In this document: in pieces, positions 49,401 to 59,795 of the stretch
How the letters are laid out: each line of letters opens with the position of its first letter
Position numbering within the stretch: the stretch's first letter is position 1
Source of the DNA: Micromonospora coerulea
GTDB taxonomy: Bacteria > Actinomycetota > Actinomycetes > Mycobacteriales > Micromonosporaceae
DNA: 64,000 bases
Direction of reading: 5' to 3'
NCBI RefSeq assembly: GCF_016598485.1
Contig: NZ_JAEMUW010000016.1
Span: forward strand, 62,001-126,000
The notes under the pieces: generated by a model
Told to the model about the DNA's origin: nothing
The model's input: the letters and a program-made list of their open reading frames with translations, nothing else
Databases searched by the model: none
Made by a program: the position numbers and the translations under genes

Positions 49401-51910
49401 GTCGGGTAGAGCGCGCCGTCGCCCTGCTTGACCCAGACCTCGCCGGTCTGCGTCACGTCGATGGTGCGGTCGTTGCCGACGTCCTTGTTGCCGTTGGAGT
49501 CGACCACGAGGAAGCCGACGGACCTGGCGCCGGGCTTCAGTTTGACCCAGGCGAACCGGCCGAACGAGTCCTCACCGGCGAACGGCTGCCCTTTGGGCCA
49601 CTCGGTGGCGTACGCCGGGTCGATGTCGCCCCAGGTGTAGAGGCCCCAGTCGGCGTACCCGCCGGCCGGACGCTGGTAGTGCACCACCGCCCAGTCCCGC
49701 GACGCGCTCTGGGCCGGGGTGCCGACGACGCCGGTGGCGCGGGAGCTGGCGACCCGGCCCTTGCCGTCGCGGACCACGGCCTTGTACTCCACCTTCGTGC
49801 CACCGGCCAGGCCGGTCAGGTCGTGGTAGACGGTGTAGGGGGCCCGGTGCGCGCTGCCCAGGAGGGTCCACTTGCCACCGGGAACCCGGGCGGCGAAGGT
49901 GACGGTGGCCAACGGATCGCCGGTGACCTGGGCGGTGACGGCGGCCTTGGTGGCGACCGGGGCGTCGCCCGGTTCGGTGAGGGTGATGCCCGGGGCGGCG
50001 CCCGCCTGGGGGATGGCCCGGTCGGCCTTGAGCACCACGGCCGACATCGCCGGCACGGTCACGCTCAGCTTGCCGTCGGCGGCGGCCGTCGAGCCGGCCG
50101 CGCCGCCGTAGACGCCGCCGAAGGTCGCGCCGGCCGACCAGGTGTCCACGGCGACAGTCTGCGCGGTGGCCGCATTGTTCACCGCGACGACGTACTCGGT
50201 GCGTTCGGCGGGCGCGATCCGGGAGAAGGCGAAGACGCCGGCACCGTCGGCCGCGTACCGGGTGACCTGGACCCCGTCGCGCAGCGCCGGGTGGGCCGCG
50301 CGCAGCTGGCCCAGCTCGGCGATGGTGCGGTACAGCGGGTGGCTCTTGTCGTACTGGTCGGCGGCGTGGGTGCGGGTGGTGCCGATCAGGTCGTCGTCGA
50401 GGTAGTCCGCGGTCTTCGTGGCGAACATGTCCTGCCGGGCGTCCTTGTCCCCGCCCGGGCCGGTGAATCCCTGCTCGTCGCCGGAGTAGACGACGGGCTG
50501 GCCGCGGGTGAGGAACATCAGCTGGTGGGCGAGCTGATCCCGCCTGAGCTGGCTGGCGTCGTCACCGCCGCTCGCGGCGATGAACGAGCCGATCCGACCC
50601 ATGTCGTGGTTGCCGAGGAAGGTGGTCAGCCGGTTGGCGTCGGTGTCCCGGGCGGCGTAGAGGTCGTCGCGGGCATACAGGTCGGCCAGCGCCTTGGCGG
50701 AACCGTCGGCGGCGGTGTAGCCGCGGGCGGCCTCCTGGAAGGAGAAGTCCAGGGTGGCGGGCAGTCCGCCCTGCCGGACGTACGTCGACTCGATCTCCTG
50801 GTCGGCGCTGTAGACCTCGCCGAACATGAAGAAGTCCTTCTTGCCGGCCTGCTCGGCCGCCCGCTTGATGCCCTGGCTGAACTGCGGCCAGAAGTCCAGG
50901 TTGGCGTGCTTGACGGTGTCCAGCCGGAAGCCGTCGACGCCGGTGGACCCGATCCAGTCGCCGTAGACCTTGGTCAGCCCCTGGACCACCTCGGGCCGCT
51001 CGGTCCACAGGTCGTCCAGGCCGAAGAAGTCGCCGTACTCGCTGTTCTCACCGGTGAAGGTCGAGTCACCGCGGTTGTGGTACATCGTCGCGTCGTTCAG
51101 CCACGCCGGGACCTTGACCTTCGCGTCGGCGGCGGTATCGAACGTCGGCGTGTACGGGAACGACTTCAGGTCCACCTGCGGGAAGTCCCGCGTGCCGTCG
51201 GCGTAGTTGCGGTCCTCGAAGGCCCGTCCCTGCGCATCCTTGTAGGGCGCGGTCTTCTTGTCGACGTAGGCGTACTTGTTCTCGGCGTACTTGATGACGT
51301 CGGCGGTGTGGTTGACGATGACGTCGAGGTAGACCTTGATGCCCCGCTGGTGCGCCAGCGTGACCAGCCGCTTCAGCTCCTCGTTGGTGCCGAAGTGCGG
51401 GTCGACCTGGGTGAAGTCGGTGATCCAGTAGCCGTGGTAGCCGGCGGAGACGTCCGCGCCGGCGCCCTGCACGGGCCGGTTCTTGAAGATCGGGGCGAGC
51501 CAGATGGCGGTCGTGCCGAGCCCCTGGATGTAGTCGAGCTTGTTGATGACGCCCTTGAGGTCGCCGCCGTGGTAGAAGCCCTTGTCGGTCGGGTCGAGCC
51601 CGGTGCTCAACCGGTCACCGGTGAGGCCGCCGGTGTCGTTGCGCTTGTCGCCGTTGGCGAAGCGGTCCGGCAGGACGAAGTAGAACTGGTCGGCCTTCGC
51701 GGTGTTGGCGCTGGCCTTGAGCAGGGCCTCGGCGGACGGCTCCTGACGCCACTGCGCCGCGCCGGCGGCCGCGAGGAGGTCCGTGCCGACGGACCGGTCG
51801 GTGGCGTCGGCGCCAAGCTGGTGAACGGCGACCGGCACGCCGACCAGGGCGAGGGTGAGGGTGGAGACCAAGGCGAGCAGCGCCTTGCGCGATATCGGCG
51901 GGGGTTTCAT
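46412..51910 (-). CDS. secreted alpha-amylase/pullulanase fusion (amylopullulanase-type)
   Basis: A 1832-residue exported starch-degrading enzyme. After a signal peptide (ALLALVSTLTLALVGVPVAV) comes a first GH13 domain (about residues 70-640) with DVIVNHT, GFRLDT (nucleophile), FMFGEVYS (acid) and LGNHD. Two CBM41-like modules follow (VHYQRPAGGYADWGLYTW and IHWRKADNNYDGWGLHLW), then a CBM48-like domain (LSVWAPTARTVALQLF) and a second, pullulanase-type GH13 domain with YNWGYDP, DVVYNHTS, GFRFDLMGHH, LYGEGWNF and VDAHDNE. It can therefore attack both alpha-1,4 and alpha-1,6 bonds. ATG 51910 follows AGAGGAAGG. Upstream TTGC repeats suggest maltose/LacI-type control. Confidence 0.93.
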   Translation of the reverse strand: MKPPPISRKALLALVSTLTLALVGVPVAVHQLGADATDRSVGTDLLAAAGAAQWRQEPSAEALLKASANTAKADQFYFVLPDRFANGDKRNDTGGLTGDRLSTGLDPTDKGFYHGGDLKGVINKLDYIQGLGTTAIWLAPIFKNRPVQGAGADVSAGYHGYWITDFTQVDPHFGTNEELKRLVTLAHQRGIKVYLDVIVNHTADVIKYAENKYAYVDKKTAPYKDAQGRAFEDRNYADGTRDFPQVDLKSFPYTPTFDTAADAKVKVPAWLNDATMYHNRGDSTFTGENSEYGDFFGLDDLWTERPEVVQGLTKVYGDWIGSTGVDGFRLDTVKHANLDFWPQFSQGIKRAAEQAGKKDFFMFGEVYSADQEIESTYVRQGGLPATLDFSFQEAARGYTAADGSAKALADLYARDDLYAARDTDANRLTTFLGNHDMGRIGSFIAASGGDDASQLRRDQLAHQLMFLTRGQPVVYSGDEQGFTGPGGDKDARQDMFATKTADYLDDDLIGTTRTHAADQYDKSHPLYRTIAELGQLRAAHPALRDGVQVTRYAADGAGVFAFSRIAPAERTEYVVAVNNAATAQTVAVDTWSAGATFGGVYGGAAGSTAAADGKLSVTVPAMSAVVLKADRAIPQAGAAPGITLTEPGDAPVATKAAVTAQVTGDPLATVTFAARVPGGKWTLLGSAHRAPYTVYHDLTGLAGGTKVEYKAVVRDGKGRVASSRATGVVGTPAQSASRDWAVVHYQRPAGGYADWGLYTWGDIDPAYATEWPKGQPFAGEDSFGRFAWVKLKPGARSVGFLVVDSNGNKDVGNDRTIDVTQTGEVWVKQGDGALYPTRQAATGEPDPAVDQSTAVIHWRKADNNYDGWGLHLWDGAANPTDWGNPLKPEKIDSYGAVFRVPLAAGATGLNYIIHNGDTKDQPDDQRLDFATAGHEVWLLAGVKGRLLPATSSGVAKDVDITKQRAQWIDRSTVAWQTGPTDGKQFALVAAPTGGLSIADSELSGTYTTLPLRAQRNGLTEAQRAAYPHLWSYRAFSLDRADLAKVPAALRGQLVVTERDAEGTLLGATGVQIPGVLDDVYRAATTANLGPTFAGNVPTLSVWAPTARTVALQLFDSPAAEAKTVSMSRNDNTGVWSVRGTKAWHGKYYRYQVEAWQPAVQKVVTAAVTDPYSVALASDSTHSQIVDLNDPALAPPGWAKLRKPAAVPSSKAQIQELSVRDFSIADASVPAERRGTYLAFTDPNTAGMKHLKSLGDAGVNYLHLLPAFDFATIPEKRADQQQPACDLSALPPDSDQQQKCVAAVAEKDGYNWGYDPLHYTVPEGGYAVDPAGATRTTEFRQMVAEVNNAGLRVVMDVVYNHTSAAGTDGKSVLDQVVPGYYHRLLDDGSVANSTCCANTAPEHAMMGKLVVDSLVTWARQYKVDGFRFDLMGHHPKANILAVRAALNKLTLARDGVDGKKILLYGEGWNFGEVANDARFVQATQANMAGTGIGTFNDRLRDAVRGGGPFDGNPRIQGFASGLWTDPNGDDVNGTAAEQKARLLHQQDLIKVGLAGNLRGYRFTDSAGKPVTGAQVDYNGSPAGYTAAPGEAVTYVDAHDNEILYDALAYKLPQGTSAQDRARMQVLALSTVVMGQGTGFVTAGSDRLRSKSLDRNSFNSGDWFNQIRWDCAQGNGFGAGLPPAQDNESKWSYAKPLLADPKLVPDCAAIDLADARYAELLKIRGSSPVFGLATADQVQKRVAFPLSGEQETPGVLTMTLDARGLDGQWKSVTVVFNATPEAAEQTVTGLRGASIALHPVLRSSADPVLRTASFDRASGTFTVPARSVAVFVQS

Positions 51911-52157
51911 CGACGGCCTTCCTCTGGTCGCTGATTCGCCCGCACGCTAGCTCTTGCCGAAACATTCTGCAATAGCTTGCAAACCGAGTCGCAACAAAGC
52001 AGTCCCCTTGCGAAACATGACACCGCATCGGCGCAGCGCGGCCGTCGCCCACGAGGGCGGCAGGACGGTCGAGCGCGGCGACAGCCCGGGCACCACCGGG
52101 GCGGCGGCAGCGATCGCGAGCAATGCCGGAAAACGTCCGCCCGGGCGGGTACGGGCC
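51911..52157. other. promoter region of the amylase-pullulanase gene
   Basis: The proximal part holds the TTGC repeats; the distal part up to the stop of the CBM2-like gene shows no convincing gene. It is less GC-rich than its surroundings, as expected of a regulatory region. Confidence 0.5.
51952..52018 (-). promoter_or_regulatory. candidate LacI/MalR-type operators of the amylase-pullulanase gene
   Basis: Within 45-110 bp upstream of the gene lie a palindrome TGCAA-TAGC-TTGCA (51968-51981) and direct repeats CTTGCCGAAACAT and CTTGCGAAACAT flanking it (near 51952 and 52007). In streptomycetes the LacI-family regulator MalR/Reg1 controls amylase genes through TTGCAAG-like direct and inverted repeats. 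Confidence 0.5.
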
Positions 52158-52826
52158 TCAGCCGATGGCGCAGTCCGCGCCGTTGACGGTGCACTGACCG
52201 GGCCGGTCACCGGTGCCCGTACGACCGAACCGCATCTGCACGGTGGCGCTCTGCCCGGCGCCGAGCGGGCTGGTGCCGCGCAGCACGAACGAGCCGTTGC
52301 CGCGGGACGTCACCGACAGGCCCGAGCTGGAGGAGGCCTGGATACTCTTCACGTTGCCGGTGAAGAGCAGCTCTACCCGCCAGTCCTGGCTGCGGGCGGA
52401 TCCGTTGCTGACCGTCAGCCGGGCCTCGAAGGAGTCCCGTCCGCTCGCGGTGACCTGGTAGCGGGCGGTCACCGTGCCGGCTCGCGGGGCCGGGCGGGTC
52501 GACGCGGACGCGGACGGCGGGGAGCTGACGCTCGGTGAGGGGCTGAGGCTGGCCGACGGGGTCGGCGTGGCGCTGGCGTCGACGGCGACCAGCGGGGCGT
52601 CGGTCGGCGCGATGGAGGCCGTCGTTGCGGCCACGGTGGGCAGGTAGATCGGCGGGGCCGGCGGCGGGGCGACCGGCCGGCCCTCCGGCCCGCGCAGCGC
52701 GAACACGGCGACGAGCAGCAGGACGGTCAGCACGCTGACGCCCAGCAGGACCACGACCCAGGGCACCGACGTCAACACCCTCGCCACGGGCGATGTCTCC
52801 GAACGCTCGTCGTGCCGGATGCTCAT
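52158..52826 (-). CDS. membrane-anchored protein with CBM2-like carbohydrate-binding domain
   Basis: A 222-residue protein with a cytoplasmic N-terminus, one membrane helix (VPWVVVLLGVSVLTVLLLVAVFAL, about residues 20-43) and a Pro/Ser/Thr-rich extracellular stalk (SASLSPSPSVSSPPSASAS). A C-terminal domain (VTARYQVTASGRDSFEARLTVSNGS, WRVELLFTGNVKSIQ, AGQSATVQMRFGRTG, then two Cys in QCTVNGADC) resembles family 2 cellulose-binding modules. No catalytic domain is attached. It may tether the cell to polysaccharide. GGGGGG precedes ATG 52826. Confidence 0.8.
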   Translation of the reverse strand: MSIRHDERSETSPVARVLTSVPWVVVLLGVSVLTVLLLVAVFALRGPEGRPVAPPPAPPIYLPTVAATTASIAPTDAPLVAVDASATPTPSASLSPSPSVSSPPSASASTRPAPRAGTVTARYQVTASGRDSFEARLTVSNGSARSQDWRVELLFTGNVKSIQASSSSGLSVTSRGNGSFVLRGTSPLGAGQSATVQMRFGRTGTGDRPGQCTVNGADCAIG

Positions 52827-53111
52827 CCGGTCCCCCCTCTCCGGAGCCGACGCGCCAGCGTAGCCAGCCACGGCCGGCGAGGCGGTACCGCCCACCCCGA
52901 TCGGACCGTCCGGGTGGCGGGACACGGAAAACGGTCGGTCCGCGGCGGCGGTTCGGTGTCTACTCACGACCATGCCCGCGTTGATCCGCCCACCGAACGG
53001 CTGCGCGTAGGCATCCTCGCCGCGATGGCCGGTTCCGTGCCGCAGGGCGGTGCGACCGGGCGCTGCCGGTGACCCACCCGCGCACCCTCGGCGACCGACC
53101 GGGGCCGCCGG
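52827..53111. other. gene-free stretch
   Basis: About 285 bp between two genes on the same strand. I see no convincing coding sequence or strong hairpin; it presumably carries the promoter of the CBM2-like gene. Confidence 0.4.
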
Positions 53112-53501
53112 TCAGGCGGTACGGATGACGGTGCAGATGGCCGGGCCGTCCTCGGTGGCCCGCAGCAGGTAGCGGTAGCGCTCGCCCGGCACCGCCCGCC
53201 CCTGGCTGTCCAGGAACTCCCATCGCACCGCTACCTCCGTGAGCAGCGCGGATACCTGCTGCACGTCCTCGAACTGCGCGTTCGCCGCGACCAGTTCGCG
53301 CTCCTGGTAGTCGGGGGCGGCGCCGACGAAGGAGAGCGCCACCGCGGCCGGGGAGGTGAACGAGAAGCTGTAGGTGTCGGCGACCACCAGCCCGGGCAGG
53401 GCGTAGCAGCCGGCGATGGCGGGCACGTCGCCGGCGGTCAGCGCCACGCCGTACCGGTCGAAGAAGTCGGTGAGCGTGTCGAGATCCGTCGAGGCCTTCA
53501 C
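53112..53501 (-). CDS. SnoaL/NTF2-like protein
   Basis: A 129-residue protein of the NTF2-like alpha+beta barrel type: FFDRYGVALTAGDVPAIAGCYALPGLVV at the start, then strands including VAVRWEFLDSQGR and ERYRYLLRATEDG. The family includes isomerases, cyclases and many stress-related proteins with unknown ligands; no specific catalytic pair can be named here. GTG 53501 has GAG nearby. It is 40 bp downstream of the next gene on the same strand. Confidence 0.75.
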   Translation of the reverse strand: MKASTDLDTLTDFFDRYGVALTAGDVPAIAGCYALPGLVVADTYSFSFTSPAAVALSFVGAAPDYQERELVAANAQFEDVQQVSALLTEVAVRWEFLDSQGRAVPGERYRYLLRATEDGPAICTVIRTA

Positions 53502-53541
53502 GAGCGTCTCAATTGCCGTCCGCCGGGCCCGTCAAACCTGC

Positions 53542-54204
53542 TCAGCGCGGCGGGATCCGCACCTCGATCTCGGCACCGAGCTGGGCACCGCCGGTGAGGT
53601 CGAGGTCGTCGCCACTCCAGAAGCGCCCCGGGTCGTACCAGTTCGGCCGGCGGCCCGCGGGAAGCAGCCCCATCGCCTCGTACGTCACCGCCACCACCTC
53701 GGCGCAGTACGCCGTCTCCAGCGCCCGGTCGCGCACCGGCACCCCCGAGCTGTCCGGCGTGGAGGGCCCCTGACGCCGCACGGCGGGCACCCGCCCCCGC
53801 GCCCAGCGCCAGGCGAGCTGCGCGGTGGACGGGAACGGGGTGCCGTCGAGCCGGGCCACGGTACGCAGCACGGCCTCCTCCATCGCCGCGTCGGCCGGCG
53901 GTTCGAGCTGGCGCAGCCAGGCGCGCTGCCCGTACCGGTTGGCCCACACGCAGACCGCGTCGCGCAGGTTGTGCAGCTGCACGCCCCGCTGGTGGGTGCC
54001 GGTCCACAGGTCCGGCAGCGACCGGCCCAACTCGGCGTGCCACATCAGCGGCGGCATGTCGTCGAGCACCACCGCCATCCCGACATGGTTCACCGGGCTG
54101 TTGGTGGTGAACTGGATGGCGCGGTCCGGCACGCTGCGCCCCCGGAACACCCACACGTCGCCGGTGCGGGTCAGCTCCACGGCCTCGTCCAGGCTGATGC
54201 TCAT
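53542..54204 (-). CDS. permuted papain-like (YiiX/NlpC-P60-related) protein
   Basis: A 220-residue protein. TGDVWVFRG followed by NHVGMAVVL provides a His near the N-terminus, and YCAEVVAVTYEAMGLL a Cys near the C-terminus. This His-before-Cys order is the hallmark of circularly permuted NlpC/P60-type papain-fold enzymes (LRAT/YiiX group), which act on amides or acyl groups. There is no signal peptide. The identification is by motif order only. The start is ATG 54204, next to a divergent small membrane-protein gene. Confidence 0.65.
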   Translation of the reverse strand: MSISLDEAVELTRTGDVWVFRGRSVPDRAIQFTTNSPVNHVGMAVVLDDMPPLMWHAELGRSLPDLWTGTHQRGVQLHNLRDAVCVWANRYGQRAWLRQLEPPADAAMEEAVLRTVARLDGTPFPSTAQLAWRWARGRVPAVRRQGPSTPDSSGVPVRDRALETAYCAEVVAVTYEAMGLLPAGRRPNWYDPGRFWSGDDLDLTGGAQLGAEIEVRIPPR

Positions 54205-54223
54205 GGACGACTACCCTAGGCGG

Positions 54224-54415
54224 ATGCGGCAACGGATGCGGTGGTGGAAGGTGCTCGGACTGGCCGGTCTGGCCGGCGTCGCGGCGTCCGGGGTGGTCAT
54301 CGCCCGGGCCGAGCGGCGGCGGCGGGCGTACACCCCGGAGGAGATCCGGGATCGGCTGCGGGAGCGGCACGCGAAGGCCGCGGGGAGCTCGACCCCGTCC
54401 GACGACCGGGCCTGA
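54224..54415 (+). CDS. small single-span membrane protein (63 aa)
   Basis: A 63-residue protein MRQRMRWWKVLGLAGLAG with one N-terminal membrane helix (VLGLAGLAGVAASGVVIA) followed by a highly basic Arg-rich segment and YTPEEIRDRLRERHAKA. Such basic-tailed mini-membrane proteins are common in actinobacteria. ATG 54224 is chosen over ATG 54203, because the latter overlaps the divergent start. AGGCGG precedes it. Confidence 0.65.
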   Translation: MRQRMRWWKVLGLAGLAGVAASGVVIARAERRRRAYTPEEIRDRLRERHAKAAGSSTPSDDRA

Positions 54416-54431
54416 CCCGGCGCCGCGCCGC

Positions 54432-54818
54432 TCACCCGTCGTCGCGGGCCGCGCGGCGCACCGCCTCGTCAAGCGCCACCGGGTTACGCCCGACCAGCGC
54501 GCCGCCGTCGTCGAACAGCAGGATCGGGCGCTGGATCAGCTCCGGGTGCGCCACCATCGCCGCGATCCAGCGGGGTTCGGCGGCGTCGTCGCGGGGCCAG
54601 TCCGCCATGCCGAGGGCGACCGCCGCCGGCTCCCCGGTGCGGCAGATGTCCCACGCCCGGGCGCCGAGCCGGCGCAGCACCTCGGTCAGCTCGGCCGGGC
54701 CCGGCGGCTGCTCCAGGTACGCCCGCAGCCGATAGGGCACCCCCGCCTCGTCCAGGGTCGTCCGCGCGGCGGCGCACTTCGAGCAGGCCGGGTTGTGCCA
54801 GATCTCCATGACCGACAT
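54432..54818 (-). CDS. ArsC/Spx-family thioredoxin-fold protein
   Basis: A 128-residue ArsC-like protein. The N-terminal active-site CSKC (IWHNPACSKCAAARTTLDE) and YRLRAYLEQPPGPAEL are typical of the glutaredoxin-dependent arsenate reductase/YffB family, and RPILLFDDGGALVGRNP is the conserved C-terminal part. Whether it reduces arsenate is unclear, since no ars genes are nearby. Starts at 54818 or 54809 are both possible. Confidence 0.85.
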   Translation of the reverse strand: MSVMEIWHNPACSKCAAARTTLDEAGVPYRLRAYLEQPPGPAELTEVLRRLGARAWDICRTGEPAAVALGMADWPRDDAAEPRWIAAMVAHPELIQRPILLFDDGGALVGRNPVALDEAVRRAARDDG

Positions 54819-54933
54819 GGTGACAGATCCGCCGCTGGCCGCCGAATCGATCCACCGTGGACAACGGACGGGTACATGAACTCGGGAGTCGCCTCTACGA
54901 GGAGCTTCCGCCGTCTACACCGATGGGTCGGCG

Positions 54934-55590
54934 TCAGCGGTCGCTGCCGGCGCGGACCGGCTGGGGCTCGTCGACCCCGTCCACCGGCTCCAGCCGGTGG
55001 GCCCGGCGGCGCAGCCACCAGGTGCTGCCGATGCCGGCCAGGACCGCGATGACCAGCCCGGCCCAGGAGATGTCCTTGAGCCAGTGCTCGGCCGCCCGGC
55101 CGAGCGTGAAGAGCAGGTAGGTGGTGCCGAAGGCCCAGACCAGGCCGCCGGCCGCGTTCGCCACCAGGAACCGGCGGTACGGCACGTGCAGCGCGCCCGC
55201 CAGGGGGCCGGCGAGGATCCGCAGCAGCGCCACGAACCGGCCGAAGAAGACCGCCCAGACGCCGTGCCGGGCGAAGCTCTGCTCCGCGCGGGCGAGCTGT
55301 GCGGGACCGAGGTGGCGGGGGAAGCGCCGGCCCAGCCGGGCCAGGAGGGGCCGGCCACCGCGGCGACCCACGGCGTACCCGACGGAGTCGCCGACCACCG
55401 CACCCACGGCCGCGGCGGTGGCGACCCACTCGGGTTCGACCACGCCGGCGGCGGCCAGCAGGGCCGAGCTGACCAGCACGATCTCGCCGGGCAGCGGGAC
55501 ACCCATGCTCTCCACGCCGATGACCCCGGCGACGATCAGGTAGACCACGCCCGGCGGCAGCGCCGAGAGCCAATGCTGTACCTCGACCAC
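54934..55590 (-). CDS. DedA-family membrane protein
   Basis: A 218-residue DedA/SNARE-associated protein with about five membrane helices. VESMGVPLPGEIVLV and GDSVGYAVGRRGG, together with FFGRFVALLRILAGPLAG, are the family motifs containing the key acidic and Arg residues. DedA proteins are thought to flip or transport lipid carriers and affect envelope homeostasis. GTG 55590 is six bases after GGAAGGG; GTG 55596 directly abuts it and is less likely. Confidence 0.88.
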   Translation of the reverse strand: MVEVQHWLSALPPGVVYLIVAGVIGVESMGVPLPGEIVLVSSALLAAAGVVEPEWVATAAAVGAVVGDSVGYAVGRRGGRPLLARLGRRFPRHLGPAQLARAEQSFARHGVWAVFFGRFVALLRILAGPLAGALHVPYRRFLVANAAGGLVWAFGTTYLLFTLGRAAEHWLKDISWAGLVIAVLAGIGSTWWLRRRAHRLEPVDGVDEPQPVRAGSDR

Positions 55591-55911
55591 CGTCACCCCT
55601 TCCGGTTCGACCTCGAACCCTACCTGCGCCCGCGCGTGAGAGCCGCCCGCTCAGCCCGGTACCACCCGGCCCCGCCAGTCGAGCGCGGGCACGCCTCGGA
55701 GCCGGGTGGGCAGGCGGGCGGAACGTGATGGATCATGGAGGCGCCTCGTCGTCCCGAACCCCGGCACGAGGTTGCGCCAATAGCAAGACGGACGTACGGT
55801 TTTGTTGACGATCAGAATCGGCGGTAAGTGCCACCTAACCTGGGCGGCGCCCCAGCCGGTGCGACAGACTGCTCAGGACTACTCACGGTCGCTGGTGTGA
55901 AGGAGTACGAC
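55591..55911. other. upstream region of acnA
   Basis: About 320 bp between the divergent DedA and aconitase genes. It becomes relatively AT-rich at about 55780-55830 (AATAGCAAGACGG, TTTTGTTGACGATCAG), which probably contains the acnA promoter; TTGACG at 55805-55810 could be a -35 box, but no -10 box at proper spacing convinces me. Confidence 0.4.
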
Positions 55912-58749
<2,838 letters not shown>

Positions 58750-58763
58750 CCTACCGGATCAGC

Positions 58764-58801
58764 GAAGGGCCCCTTCCCGCGCCAGCGGGGAGGGGCCCTT
58801 C
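58764..58801. terminator. bidirectional hairpin between acnA and the conservon
   Basis: AAGGGCCCC (58765-58773) pairs with GGGGCCCTT (58792-58800), with a further TTCCC/GGGA pairing inward (one bulge), between convergent stop codons. Confidence 0.75.
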
Positions 58802-58819
58802 TCGGCGTACCGGAGAAAC

Positions 58820-59425
58820 TCAGCCGCCGGCGCGGCGGCGGGCCTCGCGGGTCTTCATCGCGTGTTCCAGCAGCGTGATGAGCACTTCCTTGCTCGACTC
58901 CCGGCGCCGCGCGTCGCAGAGCACGACCGGCACCCCCGGATCGAGGTTGAGCGCCGTCTGCACCTCGTCCAGTCGGAACTGCGTGGCGCCCTCGAAACAG
59001 TTCACCGCCACCACGAACGGTGTGCCCCGCCCCTCGAAGTAGTCGATCGAGGGGAAGCAGTCGGCCAGCCGGCGGGTGTCCGCGAGCACCACCGCGCCGA
59101 TCGCGCCCAGCGCCAACTCGTCCCAGACGAACCAGAAGCGGTCCTGGCCGGGGGTGCCGAAGACGTAGAGCACCAGGTCGTCGCTGATGGTGATCCGGCC
59201 GAAGTCCATCGCGACGGTGGTGGTGCGCTTCTCCTCCACCCCGGAGAGGTCGTCGATGCCCACCCCGGTCTCGGTCAGCACCTCCTCCGTCCGCAGCGGA
59301 CGGGTCTCGCTCACCGCGCCGACCATGGTGGTCTTGCCCACGCCGAAGCCACCGGCGATCAGGATCTTGATCGCCGTGGGCAGCGACGCGGCCCCCGCCG
59401 GCCGCTCAGAGGGCCCGTAGTCCAT
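58820..59425 (-). CDS. conservon CvnD-type small GTPase-like protein
   Basis: A 201-residue P-loop protein, the fourth member of actinobacterial conservons. Walker A is GGFGVGKTTM and the switch II region is FGTPGQDRFWF; VVAVNCFEGA replaces the usual NKxD, as is typical of this family. It probably works as a bacterial counterpart of Ras-like switches together with the Roadblock protein. ATG 59425 overlaps the end of the DUF742 gene by 20 bp. Confidence 0.92.
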   Translation of the reverse strand: MDYGPSERPAGAASLPTAIKILIAGGFGVGKTTMVGAVSETRPLRTEEVLTETGVGIDDLSGVEEKRTTTVAMDFGRITISDDLVLYVFGTPGQDRFWFVWDELALGAIGAVVLADTRRLADCFPSIDYFEGRGTPFVVAVNCFEGATQFRLDEVQTALNLDPGVPVVLCDARRRESSKEVLITLLEHAMKTREARRRAGG

Positions 59426-59795
59426 TGATAACCGCCTCGAAAACGCTGTCGTCGGGAAGGCCGGCGGGAGTGGCGCGCGGCTCACGGACCTGCACCAGAC
59501 TGCGGGCCACCAGGTCGCCGAGGAGGACTCGGACGGTACCCACCGGCAGGTCGAGGTGGGCGGCGACCTCGGCCACGGACTGCATCCGCTGGCAGAGGCC
59601 GACGATGGCCATGTGCTCGGGGCCCAGCCCGGACTCCGACCCCACGTCAGTCCGGGTCGCCATCACCAGGGAGATCAGGTCGAACGTGCCGGTGACCGGG
59701 CGGGCCCGGCCACGGGTCACCGCGTACGGGCGCACCACCGGGCCCGCGTGGTCATCCACCCACTCGTGCTCCGCGGAGTCCCCCTGGCCGGTCAT
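59406..59795 (-). CDS. conservon CvnC-type DUF742 protein
   Basis: A 129-residue DUF742 protein: VVRPYAVTRGRARPV and FDLISLVMA in the N-terminal half, then a winged-helix-like part (QRMQSVAEVAAHLDLPVGTVRVLLGDLVARSLV). It ends DSVFEAVINGLRAL, the conserved family tail. Its start overlaps the Roadblock stop as a four-base overlap, so the three small conservon genes are translationally coupled. Confidence 0.92.
   Translation of the reverse strand: MTGQGDSAEHEWVDDHAGPVVRPYAVTRGRARPVTGTFDLISLVMATRTDVGSESGLGPEHMAIVGLCQRMQSVAEVAAHLDLPVGTVRVLLGDLVARSLVQVREPRATPAGLPDDSVFEAVINGLRAL

Noticed and set aside
46385..51934. Very long open frame antisense to the amylase-pullulanase gene (and similar ones opposite acnA, the penicillin-binding protein and the molybdenum hydroxylase)
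   Set aside because: These mirror the codon bias of the real gene; their products are low-complexity Gly/Arg/Val-rich proteins without family motifs.
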